Source of the DNA: an uncultured Bacteroidales bacterium
GTDB lineage: Bacteria; Bacteroidota; Bacteroidia; Bacteroidales; UBA11471
Assembly (NCBI GenBank): GCA_947625885.1
Contig: CANQQA010000009.1
Location: 1-64,000, forward strand
Direction: 5' to 3'
DNA length: 64,000 nt
Every line of letters begins with the position of its first letter. The stretch's first letter is position 1. Below the pieces are notes generated by a model, which was not told the origin of the DNA, did not search any database, and worked only from the letters and a program-made list of their open reading frames with translations. Shown here one piece after another: positions 50,756-60,667 of the stretch. The position numbers and the translations under genes were made by a program.

Positions 50756-51715
50756 TTACTTCGCAGATTCGTCGTCGTGATGCAGGAACGTTTCGACATT
50801 GTATCGGGGTCGGCGTTTTACCTCGACATAAATTTTTCCGATGTATTCGCCTATCGTGCCGATAGCTATCAGTATCACGCTGCCCAAAAACCAAAGCGAG
50901 AGCATGAGCGACGCCCACCCCTCGACCGTCTCGCCGCAGAAAAACGACACCAACGTATAGCCCGCCATGATGAGCGTAATGAAAAGTATGATAAATCCCA
51001 TCGAGGAGATAAGCCGAATGGGCTTTACCGAAAACGAGGTGATGCCATCAATGGCGAAATTGAGCATTTTGAAAAGGGGATATTTCGACTCGCCGGCGAA
51101 ACGCTCGTGCCGATCGTAAAAGACCGTTGCGGTTTTGTAGCCTATCGTGGGAATGATGCCGCGCAGGAACAGGTTACGCTCGGGATATTCGGCGAGTTGC
51201 CGCAGCGCCCGACGGCTCATCAGCCGGAAATCGGCATGATTATAGACCGTGCGCACGCCGAACAACGACATCAGCCGGTAAAATGCCTGCGCTGTCGTCC
51301 GCTTGAAGAAAGTATCGCTCTTGCGGGTGCGGCGCACGCCATAGACAATATCGGCACCGGCGGCGAAAGCATCGACCATATTTTCGATGACGGCGATATC
51401 GTCCTGCAAATCGGCGTCGATAGAGACGGCAGCATCGCACCGTTCCGTAACCGTTGCCAGTCCCGCCATAAGGGCGTTTTGATGTCCGCTGTTCTGCGCC
51501 AGACTCAGTCCGCAAATATGCGGGTCGGCAACATAAAGGCGTTCGATGATAGACCACGTGGCATCGCAACTTCCGTCGTTCACGAACAGAATGAAGCTGT
51601 CGGAAGCGATTTTCCGCTTCTCCACCAACGTGTCCAAGACGGCACGCAAGCGGCGGGCAGTTTCCTCCACTACTTTTTCTTCATTGTAACAGGGAACGAC
51701 AATCGACAGTTTCAT
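50756..51715 (-). CDS. Family 2 glycosyltransferase (DPM1/GtrB-like) with C-terminal TM helices
   Basis: MKLSIVVPCYNEEKVVEETARRL, SIDADLQDD, two C-terminal TM segments. Confidence 0.92.
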   Translation of the reverse strand: MKLSIVVPCYNEEKVVEETARRLRAVLDTLVEKRKIASDSFILFVNDGSCDATWSIIERLYVADPHICGLSLAQNSGHQNALMAGLATVTERCDAAVSIDADLQDDIAVIENMVDAFAAGADIVYGVRRTRKSDTFFKRTTAQAFYRLMSLFGVRTVYNHADFRLMSRRALRQLAEYPERNLFLRGIIPTIGYKTATVFYDRHERFAGESKYPLFKMLNFAIDGITSFSVKPIRLISSMGFIILFITLIMAGYTLVSFFCGETVEGWASLMLSLWFLGSVILIAIGTIGEYIGKIYVEVKRRPRYNVETFLHHDDESAK

Positions 51716-51915
51716 CGGCAAAACATATTTTACGGACGTACAAAAGTATAAAAAATTCATTCTCCTCGCGAAAGTTCTCTTTATAAATTTTATAACCGTT
51801 TCAAGAAGCACTACTGCCTAACCGTCATCGCGGCAAAAAGGCTGTTACAATTCCGTTACAATCGGGCGGGAAAGGTTTGATGAAAAATTTTCCGTCAATC
51901 GGCACAAAATAAATT

Positions 51916-51946
51916 TTGTACGGGCGGCGATTTTACATTATCTTTG
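51916..51946 (+). promoter_or_regulatory. Promoter of the DUF2148-aguA-aguB operon
   Basis: TTG (51916-51918), 20-nt spacer, TATCTTTG (51939-51946). Confidence 0.5.
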
Positions 51947-51967
51947 TAACATAAAATAAATAAAACC

Positions 51968-52507
51968 ATGATTATCGACGAACGAAAAGCTCGCAAAGAG
52001 TTTATGACGGAAGTTGCCAAACAGATGATGACAGCCGCCCGCACCGCCCCCAAAGGCAAGGGCATCGACATCATCGAAATCGTAACGCTCACCGACGACG
52101 ACATCGCCGCCGTGTCGCAACAGATGTTGCAAATGGCGGAGGAAACTGGTATGAAGTTCCTCATCAGGGACAGCGAAAACATACGGCAAGCCGACGCCAT
52201 GATAGTCATCGGCACGCGCCAAGCCGTGCAGGGGCTCAACTGCGCCTACTGCGGATATGCCACCTGCGAGGCGAAACCGCAAGCCGTACCGTGCGCCATC
52301 AACGCCATAGACGTGGGTATAGCCGTAGGCTCGGCTTGCGCCAAGGCTGCCGACCTGCGGGTCGACAGCCGCGTGATGTTCTCGGCAGGCTGGGCGGCAG
52401 AAAAGGCGGGCATTCTCAAAGGGTGCCGCCAGTGTATCGCCATACCTATCAGCGCTTCGTCGAAAAATCCGTTCTTCGACCGCAAGCCCAAAGAGGAGAA
52501 AAAATGA
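51968..52507 (+). CDS. DUF2148 ferredoxin-domain protein
   Basis: LNCAYCGYATCEAK Cys cluster. Confidence 0.85.
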   Translation: MIIDERKARKEFMTEVAKQMMTAARTAPKGKGIDIIEIVTLTDDDIAAVSQQMLQMAEETGMKFLIRDSENIRQADAMIVIGTRQAVQGLNCAYCGYATCEAKPQAVPCAINAIDVGIAVGSACAKAADLRVDSRVMFSAGWAAEKAGILKGCRQCIAIPISASSKNPFFDRKPKEEKK

Positions 52508-53535
52508 ACGACTATCTGCTGCCGGCGGAATGGGCACCGCAGTCGGGCGTGCAGCTTACATGGTCGCACGAAGATACCGATTGGCGCGATATGCTCGATG
52601 AAGTGGAGGCGTGCTTCACTGCCATTGCGCGTGAAATCGCGGCACGGGAACGGTTGCTGATTGTCGCGCCGGAACCCGAACAGGTGCGCCGGTGCATCGC
52701 GGGTGAAGTGAATCTCGAAAACGTGCGCTTCGCCGCCTGCCCCACCAACGACACGTGGGCGCGCGACCATGCGGGCATCACGCTCGTGAACAAGGGCAGT
52801 GGGAAATGCCGGCTGCTCGATTTCTGCTTCAACGGCTGGGGGCTGAAATTCGCCGCCGACCGCGACAACCGCATCACCCGCCGCTGCTGCGACAACGGCA
52901 TTTTCCATGCGGAATATGAAAATCGCCTGAACTTCGTACTGGAAGGCGGCTCTATCGACTCCGACGGGAAAGGCTCGCTGCTCACCACGTCGGAATGCCT
53001 GCTCTCGCCCAACCGCAACGGCGAATGGGACAAGCCCCGCATAGAGGCGTATCTCAAAGAGACGTTCGGCATGCGGCAGGTGCTGTGGGTGGATTACGGC
53101 TCTTTGGAGGGCGACGACACCGACAGCCACATCGACACGCTGGCGCGTTTCTGCCCCGACGACACCATTGCCTATGTGCAATGTTCCGACCCCGCCGACC
53201 GACACTTCGCGGCACTGCAACAAATGGAAAAGCAGCTGCGCACGTTCCGTACAACCGACGGACGACCGTTCCGCCTCCTCCCCTTGCCTATGGCGGACGC
53301 CATATACCACAAAGGGGAGCGGCTGCCGGCGACGTATGCCAACTTTCTCGTCGTGAACGGGGCTGTACTCTATCCCACCTACGGACAGAGCCGGAACGAC
53401 CGAGAGGCGGCGGAAGTGCTGCAACAAGCCTTTCCTCACCGCGAAATCGTAGGCATCGACTGCCGGGCATTAATCAGGCAGCACGGTTCGCTGCACTGCG
53501 TTACGATGCAATATCCCGAAGGGGTACTTATATAA
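52504..53535 (+). CDS. aguA: Agmatine deiminase
   Basis: LPAEWAPQSGVQLTWSHEDTDW, NDTWARDHAGI, EGGSIDSDGKG; ATGA overlap with DUF2148 gene. Confidence 0.92.
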   Translation: MNDYLLPAEWAPQSGVQLTWSHEDTDWRDMLDEVEACFTAIAREIAARERLLIVAPEPEQVRRCIAGEVNLENVRFAACPTNDTWARDHAGITLVNKGSGKCRLLDFCFNGWGLKFAADRDNRITRRCCDNGIFHAEYENRLNFVLEGGSIDSDGKGSLLTTSECLLSPNRNGEWDKPRIEAYLKETFGMRQVLWVDYGSLEGDDTDSHIDTLARFCPDDTIAYVQCSDPADRHFAALQQMEKQLRTFRTTDGRPFRLLPLPMADAIYHKGERLPATYANFLVVNGAVLYPTYGQSRNDREAAEVLQQAFPHREIVGIDCRALIRQHGSLHCVTMQYPEGVLI

Positions 53536-53541
53536 TAGAAT

Positions 53542-54429
53542 ATGGAAAAGAAAATCCGCGTCGGCATCGTGCAGCAAGCCAATACCGACAACATAAAAGA
53601 GAATATGCAGCGGCTCAAAGCCGGCATCGAAGCCTGCGCCCGACAGGGCGCACAACTCGTCGTGCTGCAAGAGCTGCACAACACGCTCTACTTCTGCCAG
53701 ACGGAAAACACGACGTGCTTCGACTTGGCGGAGAGCATTCCGGGCGCATCGACCGACTTCTACGGCGATATAGCCCGTACGGCAGGCGTCGTGCTGGTAA
53801 CGTCGCTTTTCGAGCGGCGGACGGCAGGGGTGTATCACAATACCGCCGTAGTATTCGAGCGCGACGGCTCCATTGCCGGAAAATACCGTAAGATGCACAT
53901 TCCAGACGACCCCGCCTATTACGAGAAATTCTATTTCACGCCGGGCGATACGGGATTTCGACCGATAACGACTTCCGTCGGCAAACTCGGCGTACTGGTG
54001 TGCTGGGACCAATGGTACCCCGAAGCTGCCCGCATGATGGCGCTGCAAGGCGCCGACCTGCTCATCTACCCGACCGCCATAGGCTGGGAAAGCAGCGACA
54101 CGCCCGAAGAACAGACGCGGCAGCGCGAGGCGTGGATTACCGTGCAGCGGGGACACGCCATTGCCAACGGGCTGCCCGTAGTTGCCGTCAATCGGGTGGG
54201 ACACGAAAGCGACCCGTCGGGACAGACAAACGGCATACAGTTCTGGGGCAGCTCTTTCATAGCCGGAGCACAGGGCGAAATGGTGTGGCAGGCTTCCGAC
54301 CGCGAGGAGTGCGTGCACGTGGCGGACATAGACCTCGCCCGCTCGGAGCAGGTGCGCCGCTGGTGGCCCTTCCTGCGCGACCGCCGCGTCGACGCTTACA
54401 AAAAAATAACCGAACGTTTTATCGACTAA
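53542..54429 (+). CDS. aguB: N-carbamoylputrescine amidase (nitrilase family)
   Basis: QLVVLQELHNTLYFCQ, RKMHIPDDPAYYEKFYFTPGD, VCWDQWYPEAARMMAL. Confidence 0.93.
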   Translation: MEKKIRVGIVQQANTDNIKENMQRLKAGIEACARQGAQLVVLQELHNTLYFCQTENTTCFDLAESIPGASTDFYGDIARTAGVVLVTSLFERRTAGVYHNTAVVFERDGSIAGKYRKMHIPDDPAYYEKFYFTPGDTGFRPITTSVGKLGVLVCWDQWYPEAARMMALQGADLLIYPTAIGWESSDTPEEQTRQREAWITVQRGHAIANGLPVVAVNRVGHESDPSGQTNGIQFWGSSFIAGAQGEMVWQASDREECVHVADIDLARSEQVRRWWPFLRDRRVDAYKKITERFID

Positions 54430-54442
54430 ATTTTTACATATC

Positions 54443-55627
54443 ATGTATCAAGAAATTAAAAAACATATTTTTTACGTCGGCGTAAACGACCGTGTAACCC
54501 GAAAATTCGAGGCTTTGTGGCCGCTTCCTTACGGCGTTTCGTACAACAGTTATCTGATTGCCGATAAAAAAACGGCTCTCGTCGATACCGTCGAAGCCGG
54601 ATTCACCGAAACTTTTTTGGCGAATATCCGTGAAATTTTAGGAGACAAGCCTCTCGATTATTTGGTAATCAACCACATGGAGCCGGATCATTCGGCGTCG
54701 ATAGCCGCCGTCAGACGAGCATATCCCGATGTGCAAATCGTGGGCAACGCCAAGACGGTGGAAATGATAAAAGGTTTCTACGGCATCGACGAAAAGACGT
54801 TGAGCATTAAAGACGGCGACGTTCTGCCGCTCGGAGCGCATGAACTCGTGTTCTACATCACGCCCATGGTGCACTGGCCGGAAACGATGATGAGCTACTG
54901 CCCGCAGGAAAAACTGCTGTTCTCGGGCGACGCTTTCGGCTGCTTCGGCGCACTCGACGGCGGCGTGGTCGATACGCAGCTCGACTGCGAAATCTATTGG
55001 GACGAAATGTATCGCTACTATGCCAACATCGTGGGGAAATACGGCGTTCCCGTGCAGCGGGCATTGGAAAAACTGAAAAACGTGCCTATCGACATGATTT
55101 GTTCGACACACGGTCCCGTATGGAAGGAACAGGTGGGAAAAGTCGGCGGCATCTACAACAGCCTGAGCCGCTACGAAGCCGAAGAGGGCGTTACGGTGGT
55201 GTATGGCAGTATGTACGGCAACACAGCCCGCATGGCGGAAGAAATCGCCGCCGAGCTGTCGGCACAGGGCATACGCCGCATTGCGGTACACAATGTTTCG
55301 GTGTCGGAAAAGTCGTATATCCTGCGCGATATTTTCCGCTACAAAGGAGTCGTCATCGGCAGTCCGACCTACAACCTGCAACTGTTTCCCGATGTGGAGG
55401 CGGTGGTGTCGGCGCTGCGCAACCGCGAAATCAAGTCGAGAATATACGGCTGCTTCGGCTCCTATACGTGGACAAGCCGCGCGGTAAAAGAACTGACCGC
55501 CTTCGGCGAACAGATGCAATGGGAAATGCCCGCCGAAGCCGTAGAAATGAAACAGGGTTTCACCGAAACGACGGCAGAGCAGTGCCGCACACTGGCACGC
55601 GCCATGGCTGCGGCTTTGAAAAAATAA
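54443..55627 (+). CDS. Flavodiiron protein (FprA-like A-type flavoprotein)
   Basis: INHMEPDHSAS metallo-beta-lactamase-like diiron motif; C-terminal flavodoxin YGSMYGNTARMAEEI. Confidence 0.93.
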   Translation: MYQEIKKHIFYVGVNDRVTRKFEALWPLPYGVSYNSYLIADKKTALVDTVEAGFTETFLANIREILGDKPLDYLVINHMEPDHSASIAAVRRAYPDVQIVGNAKTVEMIKGFYGIDEKTLSIKDGDVLPLGAHELVFYITPMVHWPETMMSYCPQEKLLFSGDAFGCFGALDGGVVDTQLDCEIYWDEMYRYYANIVGKYGVPVQRALEKLKNVPIDMICSTHGPVWKEQVGKVGGIYNSLSRYEAEEGVTVVYGSMYGNTARMAEEIAAELSAQGIRRIAVHNVSVSEKSYILRDIFRYKGVVIGSPTYNLQLFPDVEAVVSALRNREIKSRIYGCFGSYTWTSRAVKELTAFGEQMQWEMPAEAVEMKQGFTETTAEQCRTLARAMAAALKK

Positions 55628-55646
55628 CACATAAACTGAAAACGAG

Positions 55647-58124
55647 ATGAGGATAACACGATTCCTATGGACAGTATTGCTGGGAGTGGCTGTCGTCGCA
55701 CCGCTTCATGCCGACAACACGATGAAACTGCAATACGACCGTCCCGCCGCGCGCTGGGTGGAAGCCCTCCCGTTAGGAAACGGCAGATTAGGCGCCATGG
55801 TGTACGGCGACCCCGTGCACGAACAGTTCCAACTCAATGAAGAAACGGTGTGGGGCGGGTCGCCCTACAACAACACCAACCCGAAAGCCAAGGAGGCTCT
55901 GGCGGAAATACGCCGCTTGATTTTCGAGGGGAAAAACCGCGAGGCGCAAGAGTTGTGCGGACCAACCATCTGCACGCCGAACGGCGCAAACGGAATGCCT
56001 TATCAGACTGTCGGCTCGCTCTTGCTCGACTTCGACGGCGTAACCGACTACACCGATTATCATCGGGAACTCGACATCGCCCGCGCGGTATCGACCACCC
56101 GATTCCGCAGTGGCGACGTAACCTATACCCGCGAAGCGTTCACCTCGTTTCCCGACCAACTCTTAATCATACGGCTGACGGCATCGGAACGGGGAAAAAT
56201 ATCGTTTACAGCCCGCTACGGCACACCCTACGCCACCGCTCACATCGGCACGCCGGCGCGAAACCTGCTGCGCCTCGACGGGAAAGCCGACGACCACGAA
56301 GGCATCGAAGGGAAAATACATTTCACCACCCTGACCCGCATCGACCGGAAAGGCGGAAAAACCGTATCGGTGGGCGACACGCTGCTGCGGGTGTCGAATG
56401 CCGATGAAGTAACGCTGTACGTGTCGATAGGGACGAACTTCGTCGATTACAAAGATGTATCGGGCGATGCCCTCCGCCGAGCCGAATCGTATCTGAAAAA
56501 TGCCGGTAAGGATTATCGGAAAGCCCGGCAGGCGCACGAAGCGGCATACGGCAGTTACTTTCGTCGGGTGTCGCTCGACTTGGGCGAAAACGAACAGACC
56601 GCCAAACCCACCGACGTGCGGTTGCAGGAGTTTGCCACGACATTCGACCCACAGCTGGCAGCGCTCTACTTCCAATACGGACGCTATCTGTTGATATGCA
56701 GCTCGCAGCCGGGCGGACAGGCGGCAAACCTGCAAGGCATCTGGAACTATCAGCTGCGGGCGCCGTGGGACGGCAAATACACGACCGACATCAACGTGGA
56801 AATGAATTACTGGCCGGCAGAGGTAACGAATCTCGCCGAGATGCACGAACCGTTCCTCACCTTAGTAAAAGAGTGCGCCGAACAGGGAAAAGAAGCGGCT
56901 GCCATGTACGGCTGCCGCGGGTGGACGCTGCACCACAACACCGACATCTGGCGCTCGACGGGTGCCGTCGATGGGGCAAGGTACGGCGTATGGCCTACCT
57001 GTAACGCTTGGTTTTGCCAGCACGTATGGGACCGCTACCTCTTTTCCGGCGACAAGGAATACCTGCGCGACACCTATCCGCTGCTGAAAGAGGCGTGCCG
57101 ATTCTATCTCGACTTTCTGGTGCGCGAACCGAAAAACGGGTGGTGGGTGGTCGCTCCCTCCTATTCGCCCGAAAATGCGCCGTCGGTCGGCGGCAAACGC
57201 TCGTTCGTCATCGTCGCCGGCACGACGATGGATAATCAAATGGTAGCAGACCTCTTCCATAATACGATAGAAGCCGCCCGCCTGCTCGACGAGGAAGCCA
57301 CGTTCATCGACAGCCTGCAACAGGTGGTCGATAACCTGCCGCCGATGCAAGTGGGCCGATGGGGACAACTGCAAGAGTGGCTCGAAGATTGGGACGACCC
57401 GAAAGACAACCACCGCCACACCTCGCACCTGTGGGGGCTCTATCCGGGACGCCAAATCACCGCCGGCACGCCGGTGCTGATGGCGGCTGCCAAGAAAACG
57501 TTGTTCGGACGCGGCGACCACTCCACCGGCTGGTCTATGGGGTGGAAAGTGTGCTTCTGGGCACGGCTGCTCGACGGCAATCACGCCTACAAACTCATCT
57601 GTGAACAACTAACCCCCATAAGCGCCGAAAAAGAACACAACGGCGGCACCTATCCCAACTTGTTCGACGCGCACCCGCCGTTCCAAATCGACGGCAACTT
57701 CGGCTGCACGGCAGGCATCGCCGAGATGCTGGTGCAGAGCCATGCCGGCGCGATACACCTGCTGCCCGCCCTGCCCGACGTATGGAAAGAGGGTACGGTG
57801 AAAGGGCTGCGCTGTCGGGGAGGTTTCCGACTCGAAGAATTGACGTGGAAAGAGGGAGAAGTAAAAGAGGTCATCGTTTTATCAACCGTCGGCGGCACCC
57901 TGCGCCTCCGCTCGGCTGTACCGTTAGCCATGAACGGGCAGAAACTTTCGCCGGCGACCGAAACGGAAGTGCCTAACCCGCTGCTGAAAACGCAGCCCGT
58001 GCGTCGCCCCCTGATAGCCGCCGAGGCTCCCATTAACAGCGAAACCGCCACGACCGACACTTATCTGTACGACATAGAAACCGTTGCGGGCGAGACTTAC
58101 CGGCTGACGGCAGCAAAAGAGTGA
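55647..58124 (+). CDS. Glycoside hydrolase family 95 (alpha-L-fucosidase-type)
   Basis: Signal peptide; [62 protein letters not shown]. Confidence 0.92.
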   Translation: MRITRFLWTVLLGVAVVAPLHADNTMKLQYDRPAARWVEALPLGNGRLGAMVYGDPVHEQFQLNEETVWGGSPYNNTNPKAKEALAEIRRLIFEGKNREAQELCGPTICTPNGANGMPYQTVGSLLLDFDGVTDYTDYHRELDIARAVSTTRFRSGDVTYTREAFTSFPDQLLIIRLTASERGKISFTARYGTPYATAHIGTPARNLLRLDGKADDHEGIEGKIHFTTLTRIDRKGGKTVSVGDTLLRVSNADEVTLYVSIGTNFVDYKDVSGDALRRAESYLKNAGKDYRKARQAHEAAYGSYFRRVSLDLGENEQTAKPTDVRLQEFATTFDPQLAALYFQYGRYLLICSSQPGGQAANLQGIWNYQLRAPWDGKYTTDINVEMNYWPAEVTNLAEMHEPFLTLVKECAEQGKEAAAMYGCRGWTLHHNTDIWRSTGAVDGARYGVWPTCNAWFCQHVWDRYLFSGDKEYLRDTYPLLKEACRFYLDFLVREPKNGWWVVAPSYSPENAPSVGGKRSFVIVAGTTMDNQMVADLFHNTIEAARLLDEEATFIDSLQQVVDNLPPMQVGRWGQLQEWLEDWDDPKDNHRHTSHLWGLYPGRQITAGTPVLMAAAKKTLFGRGDHSTGWSMGWKVCFWARLLDGNHAYKLICEQLTPISAEKEHNGGTYPNLFDAHPPFQIDGNFGCTAGIAEMLVQSHAGAIHLLPALPDVWKEGTVKGLRCRGGFRLEELTWKEGEVKEVIVLSTVGGTLRLRSAVPLAMNGQKLSPATETEVPNPLLKTQPVRRPLIAAEAPINSETATTDTYLYDIETVAGETYRLTAAKE

Positions 58125-58185
58125 ACCATTTTTGCGAAACGGATTTTTCGGAAAACGTCCGTCCGTTTCGCCTTATCCGTAAAAG

Positions 58186-58211
58186 AAAAGCCGCTTTGCA
58201 AAGCGGCTTTT
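58186..58211. terminator. Bidirectional terminator between the GH95 and nucleotidyltransferase genes
   Basis: aaaagccgctttgcaaagcggctttt. Confidence 0.8.
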
Positions 58212-58222
58212 CCCGTATTCGG

Positions 58223-59359
58223 TCAATCCCGACGAATATGTATCTGTATGGCGTTTTTCACGGGCTTTTCGCTAACAAACATCAAATACCCTCCACCGCC
58301 GGCGCCGCTCAGTTTCCAACCGAAAACGGAATCGCGATACCGATCTATCTGCTCCCGAATATCGTCGTACACCATATTGGGAAATATGGCTATCTGCGCC
58401 TCGAACGACTTGCGCACCTGCTCGCCGAAAGCCTCCGTGTCGCGGGCAATGATGGCGTCCCAGCAAGCCCGTGCCGCATCGCTCAACGCTTTTACGTTTT
58501 CGGGCGTAACGTGCGTATTCGCCATGACATCGTAAGAAGCGCGGCGCGGATAAAGCGGATAGAGCCAGATGCGTTCTTCTATCCATTTCAACAGTTCGGG
58601 GTCGGTATTGCTCTCGATGCTTTCAGGCCAATAATCGCCATTGTATTCCAATTTGTTCAGTCCGGGCAAGACGATTCCCAACGAATCCTGCGAGCCGCTG
58701 ATGTATTTCGTTCCGGGAGGATTCTCGAAACAGAAAAGGGTCTTCGCCAATTTTTCCTTGTCGCCTTCGGGAATATCGGTTTGCCACAACTCCACCGCCT
58801 TTTTGCGGGAGGAGGTCGCCATGCCGCTGCGGTCGTTAAACTCGTATTCCGGCTCAATGGAAATCGTCAGCACGGGTCCCGCACAACAAGCGGAGACAAA
58901 CGACTGGTCGAGCCAGCCGCCCGCCAAGTCGATGCGGTACGGTATGCGGCACTCTTTGCGCAGCATCGTCGTGGAACGTACCGGCAGACCGTTGTGCGGG
59001 AGGCGCTTGCTCACCACGTATTCGATGCCTAACTCTTTGCAAAGCTGTTCTTTCAACGGCGTACTTCCGTCGCTGTTCACGAAGAAAATATCGGGTTTGA
59101 GCGCTTTCAGCTCCTCCACGAAATCGAGCACGCCGCTACCGCTGTTCACCCACGCATCTTTCACGACTTTGAGGGCTTTCACCATATAGAGGCGTTCGGC
59201 TTCGGTATTGATGGTCTTGCGCGCTTTCAGTTCATAAACGGTTTTATCGGAGCCGATACCCACGTAAAGGTCGCCATACGAGGCAGCCTCCTCGAAAAAC
59301 GCCACGTGCCCGCTATGAAGCATATCGTAACAGCCCGACACAAAAACTTTTTTCTTCAT
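58223..59359 (-). CDS. Fused cytidylyltransferase-like (HxGH) / GHMP kinase-like protein
   Basis: N-term KKVFVSGCYDMLHSGHVAFFEEA; C-term PYRIDLAGGWLDQ, SGMATSSRKKA, KLSGAGGGGYLMF. Confidence 0.8.
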   Translation of the reverse strand: MKKKVFVSGCYDMLHSGHVAFFEEAASYGDLYVGIGSDKTVYELKARKTINTEAERLYMVKALKVVKDAWVNSGSGVLDFVEELKALKPDIFFVNSDGSTPLKEQLCKELGIEYVVSKRLPHNGLPVRSTTMLRKECRIPYRIDLAGGWLDQSFVSACCAGPVLTISIEPEYEFNDRSGMATSSRKKAVELWQTDIPEGDKEKLAKTLFCFENPPGTKYISGSQDSLGIVLPGLNKLEYNGDYWPESIESNTDPELLKWIEERIWLYPLYPRRASYDVMANTHVTPENVKALSDAARACWDAIIARDTEAFGEQVRKSFEAQIAIFPNMVYDDIREQIDRYRDSVFGWKLSGAGGGGYLMFVSEKPVKNAIQIHIRRD

Positions 59360-59375
59360 TCTATTATGCCATTAT

Positions 59376-60428
59376 TTATTTGGAAAATTCTTTGATGCGC
59401 TGCTCGTCGGCGAGGCGGCAAATGAGCAACGTGCCGTTTTTCTCCGCCACGATGCAGCCGTCGAGCCCCTGCACGACGACCCGTTTGCCTGCCGGCATAT
59501 TCACGATGCAGTGCGACGACTCTATCATCTTCACGCCGTCGCCCACACAGGCATTGTCGTTTTCGTCTTTGGGCAGCAGCGTGTGCAGCGAGCCCCACGT
59601 GCCCAAGTCCGACCAACCGAAGTCGGCGGGAAATACATAGATATCGTCGGCTTTCTCCATGACGGCGTAGTCGATGGAAATGTTTTCGCAGGTGGGGAAA
59701 AGGCGGTTCACCGCCTCCTGTTCGCCCTTCGTATAGAAGAGAGGCGACAGCTCGTCGAATATGGCGGCGATGCCCGGACAGTAGGTGCGAAACGAGCGTT
59801 CGAGCGTCACTACGTTCCAGATGAACAGCCCCGAATTCCAAAAATAATTTCCGGCAGCCAGATACTCTACGGCTTTGTCGAGCGAGGGTTTTTCGCGGAA
59901 CGACTCCACCGGATTTATTTCACCGGCAACCGTGCGGGAGCGGTCGGCGGCAATGTAGCCGTATCCCGTTTCGGGGCGGGTGGGTCGCATGCCCAACGTG
60001 AGTATCGACGGCGAATCCTGCACGAAATCGAGCGATTTGGCGATGACGCGCCGAAACTCGGCGACATCGGTTACCACATGGTCGGCAGGGGTAACGACTA
60101 CGGAGGCATCGGGGTCGGCGGCTTTGATTTTCCAGCCGGCATAGGCGATGCAGGGCGCCGTGTTGCGCATACAGGGTTCCTGCAAGATGTGCGATTCGGG
60201 CACGGCGGGCAGCTGTTCGCGCACCAAGTCGCGATAGCGTGCCGACGTTACCACCCACACGTTTTCGGGTGCGACGACGGAGGAAAAGCGGTCGGCGGTA
60301 AGCTGTATCAGCGTCCGCCCGCAACCGGTGATGTCGATAAACTGCTTCGGCGTATCGGGGGTGCTCATAGGCCAAAAACGGCTGCCCACGCCGCCTGCCA
60401 TGATGACAAGATGTGTCGGTCGTTTCAT
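59376..60428 (-). CDS. manC: Mannose-1-phosphate guanylyltransferase
   Basis: VIMAGGVGSRFWPMSTPDTPKQF; start MKRPTHL inside ORF 59376..60473. Confidence 0.93.
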   Translation of the reverse strand: MKRPTHLVIMAGGVGSRFWPMSTPDTPKQFIDITGCGRTLIQLTADRFSSVVAPENVWVVTSARYRDLVREQLPAVPESHILQEPCMRNTAPCIAYAGWKIKAADPDASVVVTPADHVVTDVAEFRRVIAKSLDFVQDSPSILTLGMRPTRPETGYGYIAADRSRTVAGEINPVESFREKPSLDKAVEYLAAGNYFWNSGLFIWNVVTLERSFRTYCPGIAAIFDELSPLFYTKGEQEAVNRLFPTCENISIDYAVMEKADDIYVFPADFGWSDLGTWGSLHTLLPKDENDNACVGDGVKMIESSHCIVNMPAGKRVVVQGLDGCIVAEKNGTLLICRLADEQRIKEFSK

Positions 60429-60608
60429 AAAATTTTGTTTTTCGACGGCTAAGATAACGATTTTTTTACACAAGACAAAAACAAGGTATCATCATTGGCG
60501 GCAGAGAATTTTTTTCGATTTTATAATCTGTTGATAATAAGAAATGAATACGGAAAAATGTCCGCATTAACGATTTTTTCTGTAAAAAGAGGTGGAAAAT
60601 TGTGCTGT

Positions 60609-60642
60609 TTTTTGCACAAAAGAGGCTATATTTGTGCAAAAA
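60609..60642. promoter_or_regulatory. Palindromic operator-like site overlapping the acyl-CoA ligase promoter
   Basis: Perfect 12-bp inverted repeat TTTTTGCACAAA-N10-TTTGTGCAAAAA; TATATTTG box at 60627-60634 lies inside. Confidence 0.55.
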
Positions 60643-60667
60643 TTTTATCCACGAAATTCACAAACAA

